DNA of 21,094 nt from the NCBI GenBank assembly GCA_903930805.1, contig CAIYZZ010000319.1, positions 1 to 21,094 on the forward strand. Direction: 5' to 3'. This DNA comes from an uncultured Rhodocyclaceae bacterium (GTDB lineage: Bacteria > Pseudomonadota > Gammaproteobacteria > Burkholderiales > Rhodocyclaceae). Made by a program: the position numbers and the translations under genes. Within the stretch, counting starts at the first letter, position 1. Each line of letters begins with the position of its first letter. The notes beneath the pieces were generated by a model. That model saw nothing but the letters and a program-made list of their open reading frames with translations. It searched no databases and was not told where the DNA came from. Positions 6,260-15,098 of this stretch are shown piece after piece.

Positions 6260-8404
6260 ATGAGTTCAGGTATGGCACCCAACGTGCGTGGCGTAGCTTC
6301 GCCCGGTAGTCGCACGGTTTACAGCATGTGCGGCATGTGCGCGACGCGCTGTCCGATCGAGGTGAAGGTCGAGGATGGCCGCGTCGCTTGGTTACAGGGC
6401 AATCCCCACGACAAGGCCATGGGTGCCAGCCTTTGCGCACGTGGTGCTGCAGGCATTCCGCTCGAATACGACGACGAGCGGCTGCAGACGCCGCTGATCC
6501 GCACCGGTGCGCGCGGCGCTGGCCGGTGGCGGCGTGCTTCGTGGGACGAGGCGCTCGATTACATCGCCGAAAAATTGCGCGAGACGATCGAGGCTTATGG
6601 ACCACGCGGCATTGCGCTTTCAGACCGGGGTGGATCCTTCACCGACCTGACCAAGACCTTCTTGCAGGCGCTCGGATCGCCGAACTATTTCGACCACGAC
6701 GCCTCCTGCGGCCGCAATGCGCACAATGCGTCGCGCTCACTCTATGGTGTCGGCCGCACGGCGATCACCTTTGACTTGAAGAACACGAAACACCTCGTGC
6801 TTTATGGGCGCAATATTATCGAATCGCTCAAGGTCAAAGAAGCCAAGGACTTCATGGCCGCGCTGTCGAACGGCATGCATTGCACCTACATTGACCCTCG
6901 CGCCAGCATCACTGCCTGTAAGGCCACACGTTTCTGGCAGCTACGGCCGAACAGCGATTACGCACTCAACCTCGGCATCATCCACGAGGTGCTGAAGCAG
7001 GAAGTTTATGACAAGGACTTCGTCGAGCGTTTTATCTCGGGCATGGACGCGTTGCGCGCAACAGTCAAGGACACCACGCCTGAGTGGCAGGAGCAGCACA
7101 CCGGGATTCCCGCTGCCGAGATTCGCGCCTTCGTCAAGGAGATCGCCGCCGATGCGCCCAGAGTGATCTTTCACCCGGGCTGGATGGTGGCCCGCCACAA
7201 GCAGTCTTTCCACGTGAGCCGTACCGCGCTGATTCTTAACGCGCTGATGGGTTCGATCGAGGTCAAGGGTGGTTGTGTGATTGCCAAGTCGCCCGAAGAA
7301 GTCGGGCACAAGGGCCTGAAGAAACTCACCGATCGTGCGCCCAAGGTCAAGGAGCCGCGCGTCGATGGCGCCGGCACCGTGCATCCGACTTGGGATCCCG
7401 CCTCCGGCATCCTGCATCAACTGTATGCGGCTATGGAAACCGCACAGCCTTACGGCATCGGTGCCTATTTCGTTTATCGGCACGATCCGCTGACCAGCAT
7501 GCCTGACAGCGAAGCGACCAGGCAAGCGCTCGACAAGTTGAAGCTGCTGGTGGCGATTGACGTACGCTACTCGGAGACCAGCTGGTTTGCAGACGTCATC
7601 CTGCCCGAAACGTCCTATCTCGAACGTGCCAATATCCTTTGCCAGAATAACGGGCCGCGCCCCAACTTCGGCATGCGCGACCAGGCTATTGCGCCGCGTT
7701 TCGACAGTCGTCCGGCGTGGTGGATTTTTCGCGAGATCCTGCAACGCATGGATGCAGGCGATGCGCTGGATTTCGAGACCATCGAAGAAATTTGGGATTA
7801 CCAGCTCGAAGGTACCGGTGTGACTGTGGCGCAGATGCGCGAGAAGGGCATTGTCAGCCTTGCCGACGTGGCCTCCATTACTCCCCGCGACAAGCTCAAG
7901 TTCAAGACACCGTCAGGCAAGATCGAGATCGAAGGCGAACTGCTCAAAAAGGCCGGCTTGCCGAGCCTGCCCCCTTACGAGCCGAAAGAGGTGCCGACCG
8001 ACAATCGCTTTTACCTTTTGTTTGGTAGGCCGGCAACCTTGAGTCACGGCCAGTCGCTCAACAATCCGGTGCTCAATGAAATTGCGCCCGAGCAGACGCT
8101 TTGGATGCATCCTGAGCGGGCCAAGCCGCTGGGTATCGCAGACGGTGAAGAGGTCGAGATCAACGGTGGTGGACGCCACAGCGCCTACATCAAGGTGCAT
8201 GTCACACCGTGGATTCATCCTGAAGCCGTATTCATGCTCCATGGCTACGGCGCTACCGTTCCGCTCGCTACACGCGCCTGCGGTCTTGGCGTCGCCGACC
8301 AGCGCCTTCAGCACGGAAAACTTTACGAATTCGATCCGGCTGGCGGCGGTAACGCCATGACCGAAACAATTGTTACCGTGCGTCGCAAGGGAGCCAAGCA
8401 ATGA
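6260..8404 (+). CDS. Cytoplasmic PsrA/PhsA/SoeA-like molybdopterin oxidoreductase, catalytic subunit
   Basis: This 714-residue enzyme has the N-terminal [4Fe-4S] motif CGMCATRC with the fourth Cys in LCARG (Cys24, 27, 31, 59), typical of the polysulfide/thiosulfate reductase and sulfite-oxidising (SoeA) branch. Cys150 in HDASCGRNAHN is the likely Mo ligand. Later family blocks are YIDPRAS, FWQLRPNSDYAL, the DVILPETSYLER region and the C-terminal molybdopterin-dinucleotide domain (LFGRPATLSHGQS onward). There is no twin-arginine or Sec signal, so it should act in the cytoplasm, unlike the enzyme at the left edge. Its length is near PhsA/PsrA (about 760) and shorter than SoeA (about 950). The ATG at 6260 has AAGGA 8 bases upstream; the frame is open a little further but without a site. 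Its stop overlaps the Fe-S subunit gene by 4 bp. The substrate may be sulfite, polysulfide or thiosulfate; sequence alone cannot decide, nor give the direction of the reaction. Confidence 0.9.
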   Translation: MSSGMAPNVRGVASPGSRTVYSMCGMCATRCPIEVKVEDGRVAWLQGNPHDKAMGASLCARGAAGIPLEYDDERLQTPLIRTGARGAGRWRRASWDEALDYIAEKLRETIEAYGPRGIALSDRGGSFTDLTKTFLQALGSPNYFDHDASCGRNAHNASRSLYGVGRTAITFDLKNTKHLVLYGRNIIESLKVKEAKDFMAALSNGMHCTYIDPRASITACKATRFWQLRPNSDYALNLGIIHEVLKQEVYDKDFVERFISGMDALRATVKDTTPEWQEQHTGIPAAEIRAFVKEIAADAPRVIFHPGWMVARHKQSFHVSRTALILNALMGSIEVKGGCVIAKSPEEVGHKGLKKLTDRAPKVKEPRVDGAGTVHPTWDPASGILHQLYAAMETAQPYGIGAYFVYRHDPLTSMPDSEATRQALDKLKLLVAIDVRYSETSWFADVILPETSYLERANILCQNNGPRPNFGMRDQAIAPRFDSRPAWWIFREILQRMDAGDALDFETIEEIWDYQLEGTGVTVAQMREKGIVSLADVASITPRDKLKFKTPSGKIEIEGELLKKAGLPSLPPYEPKEVPTDNRFYLLFGRPATLSHGQSLNNPVLNEIAPEQTLWMHPERAKPLGIADGEEVEINGGGRHSAYIKVHVTPWIHPEAVFMLHGYGATVPLATRACGLGVADQRLQHGKLYEFDPAGGGNAMTETIVTVRRKGAKQ

Positions 8405-8922
8405 GTAAATACATCCTGCGCCACGACGAAGCCAGCTGCATCGGCTGCCAGGCCTGCGAAGTCCACTGCAAGACCAACAAGGATCTTGGCCCCGGCCCCA
8501 TGCCGTGCAAGATCATTACCATCGGACCGGTGGCGGTCGAAGGTCGCCCGCGCATCCGCTTCGTCTTTATGCCCTGTTTTCACTGCGAGGAGGCATGGTG
8601 TGCCAAGGCCTGCCCAACCAGTGCCATGCAGCGCCGCGAAAAGGACGGTATCGTCTTCGTCGAATCCAGCCTGTGCGTCGGCTGCAAGAGTTGCATTGCT
8701 GCCTGTCCATGGGGCACGCCACAGTGGGATCCGGCGACACGCAAGGTGGTGAAGTGTGATTTCTGTAAGGATCGTCTCGACGAGGGACTAGAGCCGGCCT
8801 GCGTCACCAAGTGTGTCACTGGTTGCCTCAGTTTCGGTGTCGCCAATGAAGCGCCGGATCCTCGTCGTGAGCGTTACGCGCGGCAGATCGTTACCGAGTC
8901 GCTTGGTTTGCCGAGCGTATAA
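8401..8922 (+). CDS. Four-cluster [4Fe-4S] ferredoxin subunit (PsrB/PhsB/SoeB/NrfC type)
   Basis: This 173-residue electron-transfer subunit has sixteen cluster Cys in four groups: 13-16-19-23 (CIGCQACEVHC), 59-62-67-71 (CFHCEEAWCAKAC), 92-95-98-102 (CVGCKSCIAAC) and 119-122-134-138 (CDFCKDRL...CVTKC). This is the usual pattern of the DmsB/PsrB/NrfC family, which binds the molybdenum subunit and wires it to the next carrier. No signal peptide is present, which agrees with the cytoplasmic catalytic subunit. The ATG overlaps the stop of that subunit (ATGA). The family normally hands electrons to a membrane quinone subunit (NrfD/PsrC/SoeC), but no such gene follows; the next gene 11 bp on is a NAD(P)-flavin-ferredoxin fusion, which is the likely partner. 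A seventeenth Cys (142) follows the fourth group. Confidence 0.95.
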   Translation: MSKYILRHDEASCIGCQACEVHCKTNKDLGPGPMPCKIITIGPVAVEGRPRIRFVFMPCFHCEEAWCAKACPTSAMQRREKDGIVFVESSLCVGCKSCIAACPWGTPQWDPATRKVVKCDFCKDRLDEGLEPACVTKCVTGCLSFGVANEAPDPRRERYARQIVTESLGLPSV

Positions 8923-8933
8923 GGGGACATCTG

Positions 8934-11891
8934 ATGAGTGAAGTCCAGATGTTGCCGCCGTGGCTGGATGCCAATGCCGCTGCGCTTGCGGGGGCCGTCC
9001 CGCCAGCGCCGACTTTTTCTGGCGCACTGCCGGGTCTTGCCCGTGCCCAGGGATTGAACCCGTTGCAGCGTCTCCAGTACTTGCAGGAATCGGGTCTCGC
9101 CGAATGTGGCTGTGCCGGTGAGCCGCTGTATCAGGCTTGGCGGCAATTCCTGCGCGGCCACGGTGCATCGGTGCTGGTCGTGGATGCGGCCGGCCTGGAT
9201 CCGCGAGCCCGCGGCACAGCCGCCGTGCTGGACAGCGCACCTTGGTTGCTTGCCGAGGGTCTTCTGATTGCTGCCGGCCTGCGTAACACCAGCAAGGTCG
9301 AATTGCGTCTCCCCCCGGAGTTGACCGGCCGTGAGGCCTGGCTGCTGAATGCCCTCGATGCCATTCGCTTGCGTGGTTTTGCCGCAGGGCGTCGTCTGCA
9401 GGTCGATGTGCAGCGCGACAGTACCCCGAGTCCCTGGGGCGAGGGCCATGTCACTGATGGCACACGATTGATCCATACGCCCGAAACCTGGTGCCGCGTG
9501 GCGATGTTGTTCGCCGCGCGGGCTGGCGTGAATGTCGATTCTGCATTGCTGACCTTGCGGCGCGGACTGAATCAGCGCGGACTGATTGAACTGAAGCGTA
9601 GCGACATGCTGCGGCGACTCATCTACGATTGGGGTGGCGGCGTCGAGGTTGAAGGGCGCGATGCCGTGCTGGTCTTCGATAACGGCATGGGGGGCTTCTT
9701 GCCGCTGTCCGAGGCCGACTTGTCCTGTCATCCATTGTCGTTTGCGGCTGCGGGCATCGCCCCGGCGCCGTCCAGTGTGATGGTGCTGGCCGAGGGCGTT
9801 TGCCTGGTCGAGCAGACGCGCCGCGCACTCTATCGCTACTGGCAACTGGCCGAAAATGAGCCTGCTGCCGTCCGCGCCCTGCTGGCGCGTGCCGCGCGTC
9901 TGGTGGCCGAGATTACCGTCGGTCACGGGCAGCTGCGGCATTTGCCCGAGCTCGACGCCCTTGCGCTCGAACTCGCCACGCAGGGTCTGGCCGCCGCCTG
10001 GCCGCTGGGTAGTGCGCTGCGCTATTTCCGCGACCAGTGGGAAGCTCATGCGCGTCGTGAGTCTTGCCCGGAAGTTCTTTGCCTAAAGCGCAATGCAGCG
10101 CCCTGCCACAGCACCTGCCCGGCCAACATCGACATTCCGAGTTTCATCGCACATATCGGCCACGGCGACTATGCCAGGGCGATTGAGGTCATCACGCGCG
10201 ATAACCCGCTGCCGCTGACCTGTGGTCTGGTTTGTCCAGCGCCCTGCGAGTCGGCCTGCGTGCGGGGCGGCAGGGATGGCGCCGTTTTCATCCGACCGAT
10301 GAAGGCCATGGCGGCCGAACATTGCCTGGCCGAGGGCGGCTACCCGCGCCCCGAACTGGCGCCACCATCCGGTAAGCGTATCGGCATCGTCGGTTCCGGC
10401 CCCGCCGGCCTTTCTGCCGCCTATTACCTGCGCATCCTCGGTCATGCCGTTGAAATATTTGAGACGCAGGAAGCGGCTGGCGGCATGCTGCGCTATGGCA
10501 TTCCCGCCTATCGCCTGCCACCCGAGTTGCTCGACCAGGAACTTGAACAGATTAAGGCACTGGGCATTCCCATCCACACCGGTGCCAAGGTTGATAGCCT
10601 CGATGCCTTCCGCAAAGACTACGATGCCGTGTTTCTCGGTCTCGGTACGCAGTTGTCGCGCTTCATTCCCATCGAGGGTGTGCACCAGCCACATGTACTT
10701 GGCGGTATCGATTTCCTGCGCAATGTCAGAAGCGGTGAAGAAGTGCTGGTCGGCCCGCGCGTGGTCGTCATCGGCGGTGGCAACGTCGCCATTGACGTTG
10801 CGCTCACGGCCCTGCGTCAGGGCGCCAAGCATGTCGACATGGTCTGCCTCGAGAAGCGCCGCGAAATGCCGGCCAGCCCGCACGAAATCGAAACTGCCGT
10901 GGCCGAGGGCGTGGCACTGTATCCGGGTTGGGGCCCGGTACGTGTCGAGGAAGATGGTGCTGTCGTGTTTCAGCACTGCGACAGTGTCTTCGACGATAGC
11001 GGTCGCTTCAATCCGAAGTTCGATAGCGAGCGACGCCTGACCCTCGAAGGCGACCAGGTAATCCTCGCCGTGGGGCAGGGCACCGACCTCACCAGTATCG
11101 ACGGCAGCGGGCTCGAAGTGACGCGTGGTTTCATCGCCACCGATCCTCGCACCCTGATGTCGAAGGTGCCCGGCGTCTTCGCCGGCGGCGATGTTGCGCA
11201 TGGCCCGCGCACAGCCGTCGAGGCCATTCGCTCTGGCAAGATCGCTGCCTATTCCATCGACGCCTGGCTGTGCGGGACAGCAATGGATGTGATGGTGGGC
11301 AAGCCAGTGCGCCGCGCCGAGGTGATTCCCCTGCAGGTTGTGGCGCGCACCCGCAGCCACCTGCATCGCGCCGAGATGCAGGAGAAGGATGTCGAGGAGC
11401 GCCTCGGTGATGGCAACTACATCAGGATCGAACAGGGGCTCACGGATGCGATGGCTCATGACGAGGCCACCCGTTGCCTGCGCTGCGATGTTTGCATCGG
11501 CTGTGGTCTGTGCCAGCTCGCGTGCAGCGAGATGGGCGTTGAGGCGCTGCGCATGGCCGACACTTCTGCTGTGTCCGGTCGTCTCGCCTACTTCGATTTT
11601 ACGCGGCCGGCAGACTTGTGCATCGGCTGTGGCGCTTGCACCCAAGTATGCCCGACCGGTGCGATTCGCATCGAGGATGACGAGGATACCTGCGTGCGCC
11701 GGACGATCATCACCGGAACCGTGGTTCGGGAGCAGCCCCTGCTCCCGTGCAGCGAGTGCGGGGTACCGACCCAGACAGCCGCACATAGAAAGTTTGTCCG
11801 TCAGCGCCTGCCGGACCATCTGGCGGAGCATCTCGGGCGCGAGTTGTGCCCGGCCTGTGCGCGTCGGCATGCCGACCGACCGCGCGGATAA
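8934..11891 (+). CDS. Fusion flavoprotein: degenerate NuoF-like domain, GltD/DsrL-like FAD-NAD(P) oxidoreductase, ferredoxin and Cys-rich tail
   Basis: This 985-residue protein has four parts. Residues about 45-375 follow the NuoF (51-kDa) plan: GLAECGCAGEPLYQAW stands where NuoF has GLRGRGGAGFPTG, then LLAEGLLIAAG, HTPETWCRVAML and a C-terminal LRYFRDQWEAH. The FMN glycine loop and the CGKCTPCR cluster motif are lost. Residues about 380-800 are a GltD/NfnB-like oxidoreductase, with an N-terminal Cys cluster region (Cys383-442), an FAD site (GIVGSGPAGLSAA, 484-496) and an NAD(P) site (VVIGGGNVAID, 611-621), ending in the GGDVAHG FAD motif. Residues 848-907 hold two [4Fe-4S] clusters. The tail has CSEC (939) and CPAC (972), a possible zinc ribbon. 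It probably moves electrons between NAD(P)H and the ferredoxin subunit just upstream. DsrL and the sulfide dehydrogenase SudA are useful relatives for the middle part. AAGGGG precedes the ATG. Overall fusion function is inferred. Confidence 0.9.
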   Translation: MSEVQMLPPWLDANAAALAGAVPPAPTFSGALPGLARAQGLNPLQRLQYLQESGLAECGCAGEPLYQAWRQFLRGHGASVLVVDAAGLDPRARGTAAVLDSAPWLLAEGLLIAAGLRNTSKVELRLPPELTGREAWLLNALDAIRLRGFAAGRRLQVDVQRDSTPSPWGEGHVTDGTRLIHTPETWCRVAMLFAARAGVNVDSALLTLRRGLNQRGLIELKRSDMLRRLIYDWGGGVEVEGRDAVLVFDNGMGGFLPLSEADLSCHPLSFAAAGIAPAPSSVMVLAEGVCLVEQTRRALYRYWQLAENEPAAVRALLARAARLVAEITVGHGQLRHLPELDALALELATQGLAAAWPLGSALRYFRDQWEAHARRESCPEVLCLKRNAAPCHSTCPANIDIPSFIAHIGHGDYARAIEVITRDNPLPLTCGLVCPAPCESACVRGGRDGAVFIRPMKAMAAEHCLAEGGYPRPELAPPSGKRIGIVGSGPAGLSAAYYLRILGHAVEIFETQEAAGGMLRYGIPAYRLPPELLDQELEQIKALGIPIHTGAKVDSLDAFRKDYDAVFLGLGTQLSRFIPIEGVHQPHVLGGIDFLRNVRSGEEVLVGPRVVVIGGGNVAIDVALTALRQGAKHVDMVCLEKRREMPASPHEIETAVAEGVALYPGWGPVRVEEDGAVVFQHCDSVFDDSGRFNPKFDSERRLTLEGDQVILAVGQGTDLTSIDGSGLEVTRGFIATDPRTLMSKVPGVFAGGDVAHGPRTAVEAIRSGKIAAYSIDAWLCGTAMDVMVGKPVRRAEVIPLQVVARTRSHLHRAEMQEKDVEERLGDGNYIRIEQGLTDAMAHDEATRCLRCDVCIGCGLCQLACSEMGVEALRMADTSAVSGRLAYFDFTRPADLCIGCGACTQVCPTGAIRIEDDEDTCVRRTIITGTVVREQPLLPCSECGVPTQTAAHRKFVRQRLPDHLAEHLGRELCPACARRHADRPRG

Positions 11892-12043
11892 CGATCACGA
11901 GAAAGCTGTATTAGAGAGTTTGCATAGCGGCAAGCAAACCGGAGACCTGCACAACAGGTAATCCAGTAACCTTCATCACAGGAAGACAACGCCTGTCTAG
12001 TAGGGGAGAGAAAACTTGCGTCTGGATAGCTGCGCTACACCAC
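11892..12043. other. Intergenic region between fusion oxidoreductase and sensor kinase
   Basis: This 152-bp gap separates the redox operon from the kinase operon. It contains a small inverted repeat, ACCTG-CACAA-CAGGT at 11945-11959, with no T-tract after it, so it is a weak candidate for a terminator and could be an operator. I see no convincing promoter boxes. A purine-rich GGGGAGAG at about 12003-12010 is followed by a TTG, but that frame stops at once, so it does not start a gene. Confidence 0.35.
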
Positions 12044-13780
12044 ATGCTTCGGGGCGCTTGCATGTTTGCTGATCACCCGCTTTCTGGCAATGCGAACCCG
12101 GGGACGCGTCATGATTACTATGAACGCCAGAAATATCTGTTCGCCATGGTTTTTGTGGTGGTGTCAATCGTTCCCCTGCTGTTTCTAAATTACAACGCCT
12201 CGCGCTTCTATCAGGACTCCTGGATCGAGAACATCTCACGGGAACTTGCCACCCTGGGGGCTGACCGGAGGGAGATCATCGACCGCTTCCTGGTGACACA
12301 GGAGAACCAATTGGCCGGTTTTATGTCTTTGTACAAACCCGAGGGCCTCGCTGATAACAAACGGCTGGAACTGCTGCTCAAGGCCTTGAACAGCAGCGGC
12401 GTGATCACCGATCTCGGGGTGATCGATCGCAAAGGCAGGCATCTGGCCTACCATGGGGCGTTTGCAAAAGAACTGGCCGGGAAAAATTACGCAGCCACCG
12501 AATGGTTCGCCGAAGTCATGAATGCGGGGCGCCATGTTAGCGACGTCTTCGGTGGCTATCGCCAGGTGCCCCACATCACCGTGGCCGTGGCAGATGCCGA
12601 TAGAAGCCTGATTCTGCGGGCGACTATCGATCTGGGCAAGTTCTTTGGCCTCTTGAAAACAGCCAATGTGGGGCCGGAGGGAGATGTCTTTATCATCAAT
12701 CGCCGCGGCGAGTTGCAGACGCCGAGCCGCCTCGACCGCACCGGCGTGACTCCCGATGAATTGGTCCTGTTCAGGACGCTGGCTGAAAACAACGGCGCCA
12801 CAAGGCATGACAAGGACAGGATCTACTGTGCTACTTACCTCAACGGCGGACAATGGTTGCTCGTACTGGAAAACAACATGGAAGCGTCGCTCGCTTCCTA
12901 CCACGAAGCGCGCCGGCTGGATACGGTACGCCTGGCAATCGCCACGGCAGTCATCATCCTGGTCGCGATATTGCTGACGTATTCCATGGTGGGACGTCTT
13001 TCACGTGCCGATCGCGAGCGCAGCATCCTGACCAGCCATGTCGGCGAGGTGGAAAAGATGGCCTTGATCGGTCGGCTGGCCGCCAGCGTGGCTCACGAGA
13101 TCAACAATCCGCTTCAACTCATTTTAGGACAGGCCGGCCTGATGAGTGACCTGATGGAAAGCGAAGATCCTGGAAAGGTGCTGTATCTCAACGACTACCG
13201 CAAGGCCATCGACAAGATCCGCACCCAGATCGGGCGTGCCGGTACGATAACGCGCCGCCTGCTCGGGTTTTCACGTGCGGCCGACGGCAGTTTCGTCGAT
13301 ACCGACGTGAATCAGGCCGTTGAAGAGACGGTCTCCCTGTTCGAGCACGAAGCCAGGCGCCATCGTATCGTTCTCGTCCGGCATTATCAGGAAGGTCTGC
13401 CCACGGTGCTCAATGACCCGGCGCAGCTTCAGCAGGTTGTGTTGAATGTCTTGCATAACGCAATGGATGCGATCGGCCAGGATGGCACCATCGAAATATC
13501 AAGTCGCATTGCACGCGACCGCATCATCGTGGACTTTGCCGATAGTGGCCCGGGCCTGACCCAGGAAGTCATGGACCACTTGTACGATCCATTTTTCACG
13601 ACCAAGCCGAAAGGGAAGGGAACCGGCCTCGGCATGTATGTTTCTCGCGATATCATGACACGCATCGGCGGGGAACTCATTGCATCGAATCGTGACAGCG
13701 GCGGGGCGATCTTCTCGCTCCGCCTGCCCCTGTCAGGGGTGGATTACGAAAAACTGACAAGGCTTGCTTTCAGTTATTGA
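12044..13780 (+). CDS. Membrane sensor histidine kinase with periplasmic Cache-like domain
   Basis: This 578-residue kinase has a first transmembrane helix at about 33-50, a periplasmic sensor of about 240 residues (51-290), and a second helix at about 295-316. The sensor shows Cache-type features such as ITDLGVIDRKGRHLAYHG, WFAEVMNAGRHVSDVF and GDVFIINRRGELQTPS. The kinase core has the H-box VAHEINNPLQL with His351, the N-box NVLHNAMDAI, the G1 box DSGPGL and the G2 box KGTGLGMYVS. Cache sensors bind small organic acids, amino acids or similar ligands; the ligand here is unknown. No response regulator is adjacent; the nearest on this strand is the single-domain receiver at 18409, four genes downstream in the same direction. 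An in-frame ATG at 12062 is an alternative start with a slightly better purine-rich upstream (GGGGCG). Ten bases separate its stop from the transporter start. Confidence 0.9.
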   Translation: MLRGACMFADHPLSGNANPGTRHDYYERQKYLFAMVFVVVSIVPLLFLNYNASRFYQDSWIENISRELATLGADRREIIDRFLVTQENQLAGFMSLYKPEGLADNKRLELLLKALNSSGVITDLGVIDRKGRHLAYHGAFAKELAGKNYAATEWFAEVMNAGRHVSDVFGGYRQVPHITVAVADADRSLILRATIDLGKFFGLLKTANVGPEGDVFIINRRGELQTPSRLDRTGVTPDELVLFRTLAENNGATRHDKDRIYCATYLNGGQWLLVLENNMEASLASYHEARRLDTVRLAIATAVIILVAILLTYSMVGRLSRADRERSILTSHVGEVEKMALIGRLAASVAHEINNPLQLILGQAGLMSDLMESEDPGKVLYLNDYRKAIDKIRTQIGRAGTITRRLLGFSRAADGSFVDTDVNQAVEETVSLFEHEARRHRIVLVRHYQEGLPTVLNDPAQLQQVVLNVLHNAMDAIGQDGTIEISSRIARDRIIVDFADSGPGLTQEVMDHLYDPFFTTKPKGKGTGLGMYVSRDIMTRIGGELIASNRDSGGAIFSLRLPLSGVDYEKLTRLAFSY

Positions 13781-13790
13781 GGGACCAATC

Positions 13791-15089
13791 ATGACATTGC
13801 TCAGACAGTTCTACGACCTGATGATCGCCGGCGCGCAAAGCTATGCGCAATGGGACATCGACACATCACAGCGCATATTGCACGACCGTCGGCGCATGGC
13901 GATCCTGGGCATGCTGATGCTGCCCATCGCGCTGATCGGTGTGGCCTTCGCCGACCAGGTGGGCAGCGCACTGCCGGAAATCATCGGCGGCAAGCAGGCC
14001 TACGGACCAGCTCACTATACGACGACCATCTTTCTGGCATCGACTGCCGTCGGCGTCGTCGCCGGCCTGATCACCGGCTGCATCGGTGCGGGTGGTGGCT
14101 TCATCATTGCCCCGGCCCTGATGAGTGCCGGTGTGAAAGGCATTCTTGCCGTGGGGACCGACCTCTTTCACATCTTCGCCAAGGCCATCATGGGCAGCGT
14201 GCTGCATCGCAAGCTTGGCAACATCTCGGTCGCGCTGGCGATCAGTTTCCTGATCGGCTCGATCGCCGGTGCCACCACAGGCGGCTACATCAACCGGACG
14301 CTCTACGAGATCAACCCCGTACTATCGGATGCGTTCATCACCACGGTCTATGTTTTTCTGCTCGGCTTCCTCGGCTTTTACGGCATGGCCGACTACTTCA
14401 AGACACGCAAGGCCTTCGCCGCGCAGAACACGTGTGCAGAGACGGGCAAGCAGGTGGTCGTCCAGGACATGACCAGCCTGGCGCGGAAGGTTCAGGGCGT
14501 CAACCTGCCGCCCATGATCCACTTTGACCAAGGCGTGGTTCCCGGTGGTCGCAAGGTGTCTGCCCTGTTTCTGGTGGTCAGCGGATTTTTCGTCGGCATC
14601 GCCGCCGCGATCATGGGCGTGGGGGGGGGATTCCTGACCTTCCCGATCTTCGTGTATGTGCTCGGTGTATCGGCCTCTACCACGGTTGGCACCGACATCC
14701 TGCAGATTGTTTTCACCGCCGGCTATGCCACTATCACGCAGTACGCCATCTACGGCTTCATTTTTTACACGCTGGCGATGGGCATGCTGCTGGGTTCGTT
14801 GATCGGCATTCAGATCGGCACGCTGGTGACCAAGGTCGTTTCAGGCGTGACCATCCGCGGTTTCTTCGCCGTGGCCGTGATGTCCGCATTCGTCAACCGA
14901 ATCTCCGCCCTGCCGGCGAAGCTTGCCAGCCTGGAGTTCATCCCGCTGGGCAAGGACACGGCGATGCTGATCGAGCAGATCGGCATGGGGATCTTCTTCA
15001 TTACGCTTAGCAGCTTCGCAGTCTGGGTGTTCTGGGCCTTCTTCTCCAACATCAAGGCGCTGAAAGGCGACCCGAACGCCATTCACTAG
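13791..15089 (+). CDS. Complete two-repeat TauE/SafE (TSUP) anion transporter
   Basis: This 432-residue membrane protein carries both TSUP repeats. The first signature is GCIGAGGGFIIAPAL (about 97-110) and the second is IMGVGGGFLTFPIFV (about 274-288). About eight or nine hydrophobic helices are seen, with an N-terminal helix at 38-54 and a long hydrophilic loop of about 60 residues (near 200-260) between the repeats. TSUP proteins transport sulfite, sulfonates, sulfoacetate or organic sulfur anions across the inner membrane. The ATG at 13791 has GAGGG upstream; the frame opens 27 bases earlier inside the kinase gene, without a better site. It sits between a Cache kinase and an unknown two-TM protein, so it probably works with that signalling module. 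A run of nine G (14621-14629) lies in the second signature, encoding part of its Gly-Gly-Gly. The substrate is not known. Confidence 0.9.
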   Translation: MTLLRQFYDLMIAGAQSYAQWDIDTSQRILHDRRRMAILGMLMLPIALIGVAFADQVGSALPEIIGGKQAYGPAHYTTTIFLASTAVGVVAGLITGCIGAGGGFIIAPALMSAGVKGILAVGTDLFHIFAKAIMGSVLHRKLGNISVALAISFLIGSIAGATTGGYINRTLYEINPVLSDAFITTVYVFLLGFLGFYGMADYFKTRKAFAAQNTCAETGKQVVVQDMTSLARKVQGVNLPPMIHFDQGVVPGGRKVSALFLVVSGFFVGIAAAIMGVGGGFLTFPIFVYVLGVSASTTVGTDILQIVFTAGYATITQYAIYGFIFYTLAMGMLLGSLIGIQIGTLVTKVVSGVTIRGFFAVAVMSAFVNRISALPAKLASLEFIPLGKDTAMLIEQIGMGIFFITLSSFAVWVFWAFFSNIKALKGDPNAIH

Positions 15090-15098
15090 GAGTACATC

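Noticed and set aside
8874..10049. 391-codon minus-strand frame opposite the ferredoxin end and NuoF-like domain
   Set aside because: It is a shadow of the plus-strand genes, with low-complexity Gln/Arg-rich translation and no motif.
10083..11870. 595-codon open frame on the minus strand opposite the fusion oxidoreductase
   Set aside because: It lies fully antisense to a gene with clear FAD, NAD(P) and Fe-S motifs; the translation has no recognisable domain. Long antisense frames are common in GC-rich coding DNA.
11945..11959. Terminator after the fusion oxidoreductase
   Set aside because: The stem is only 5 bp and no T-tract follows; kept only as a small inverted repeat.
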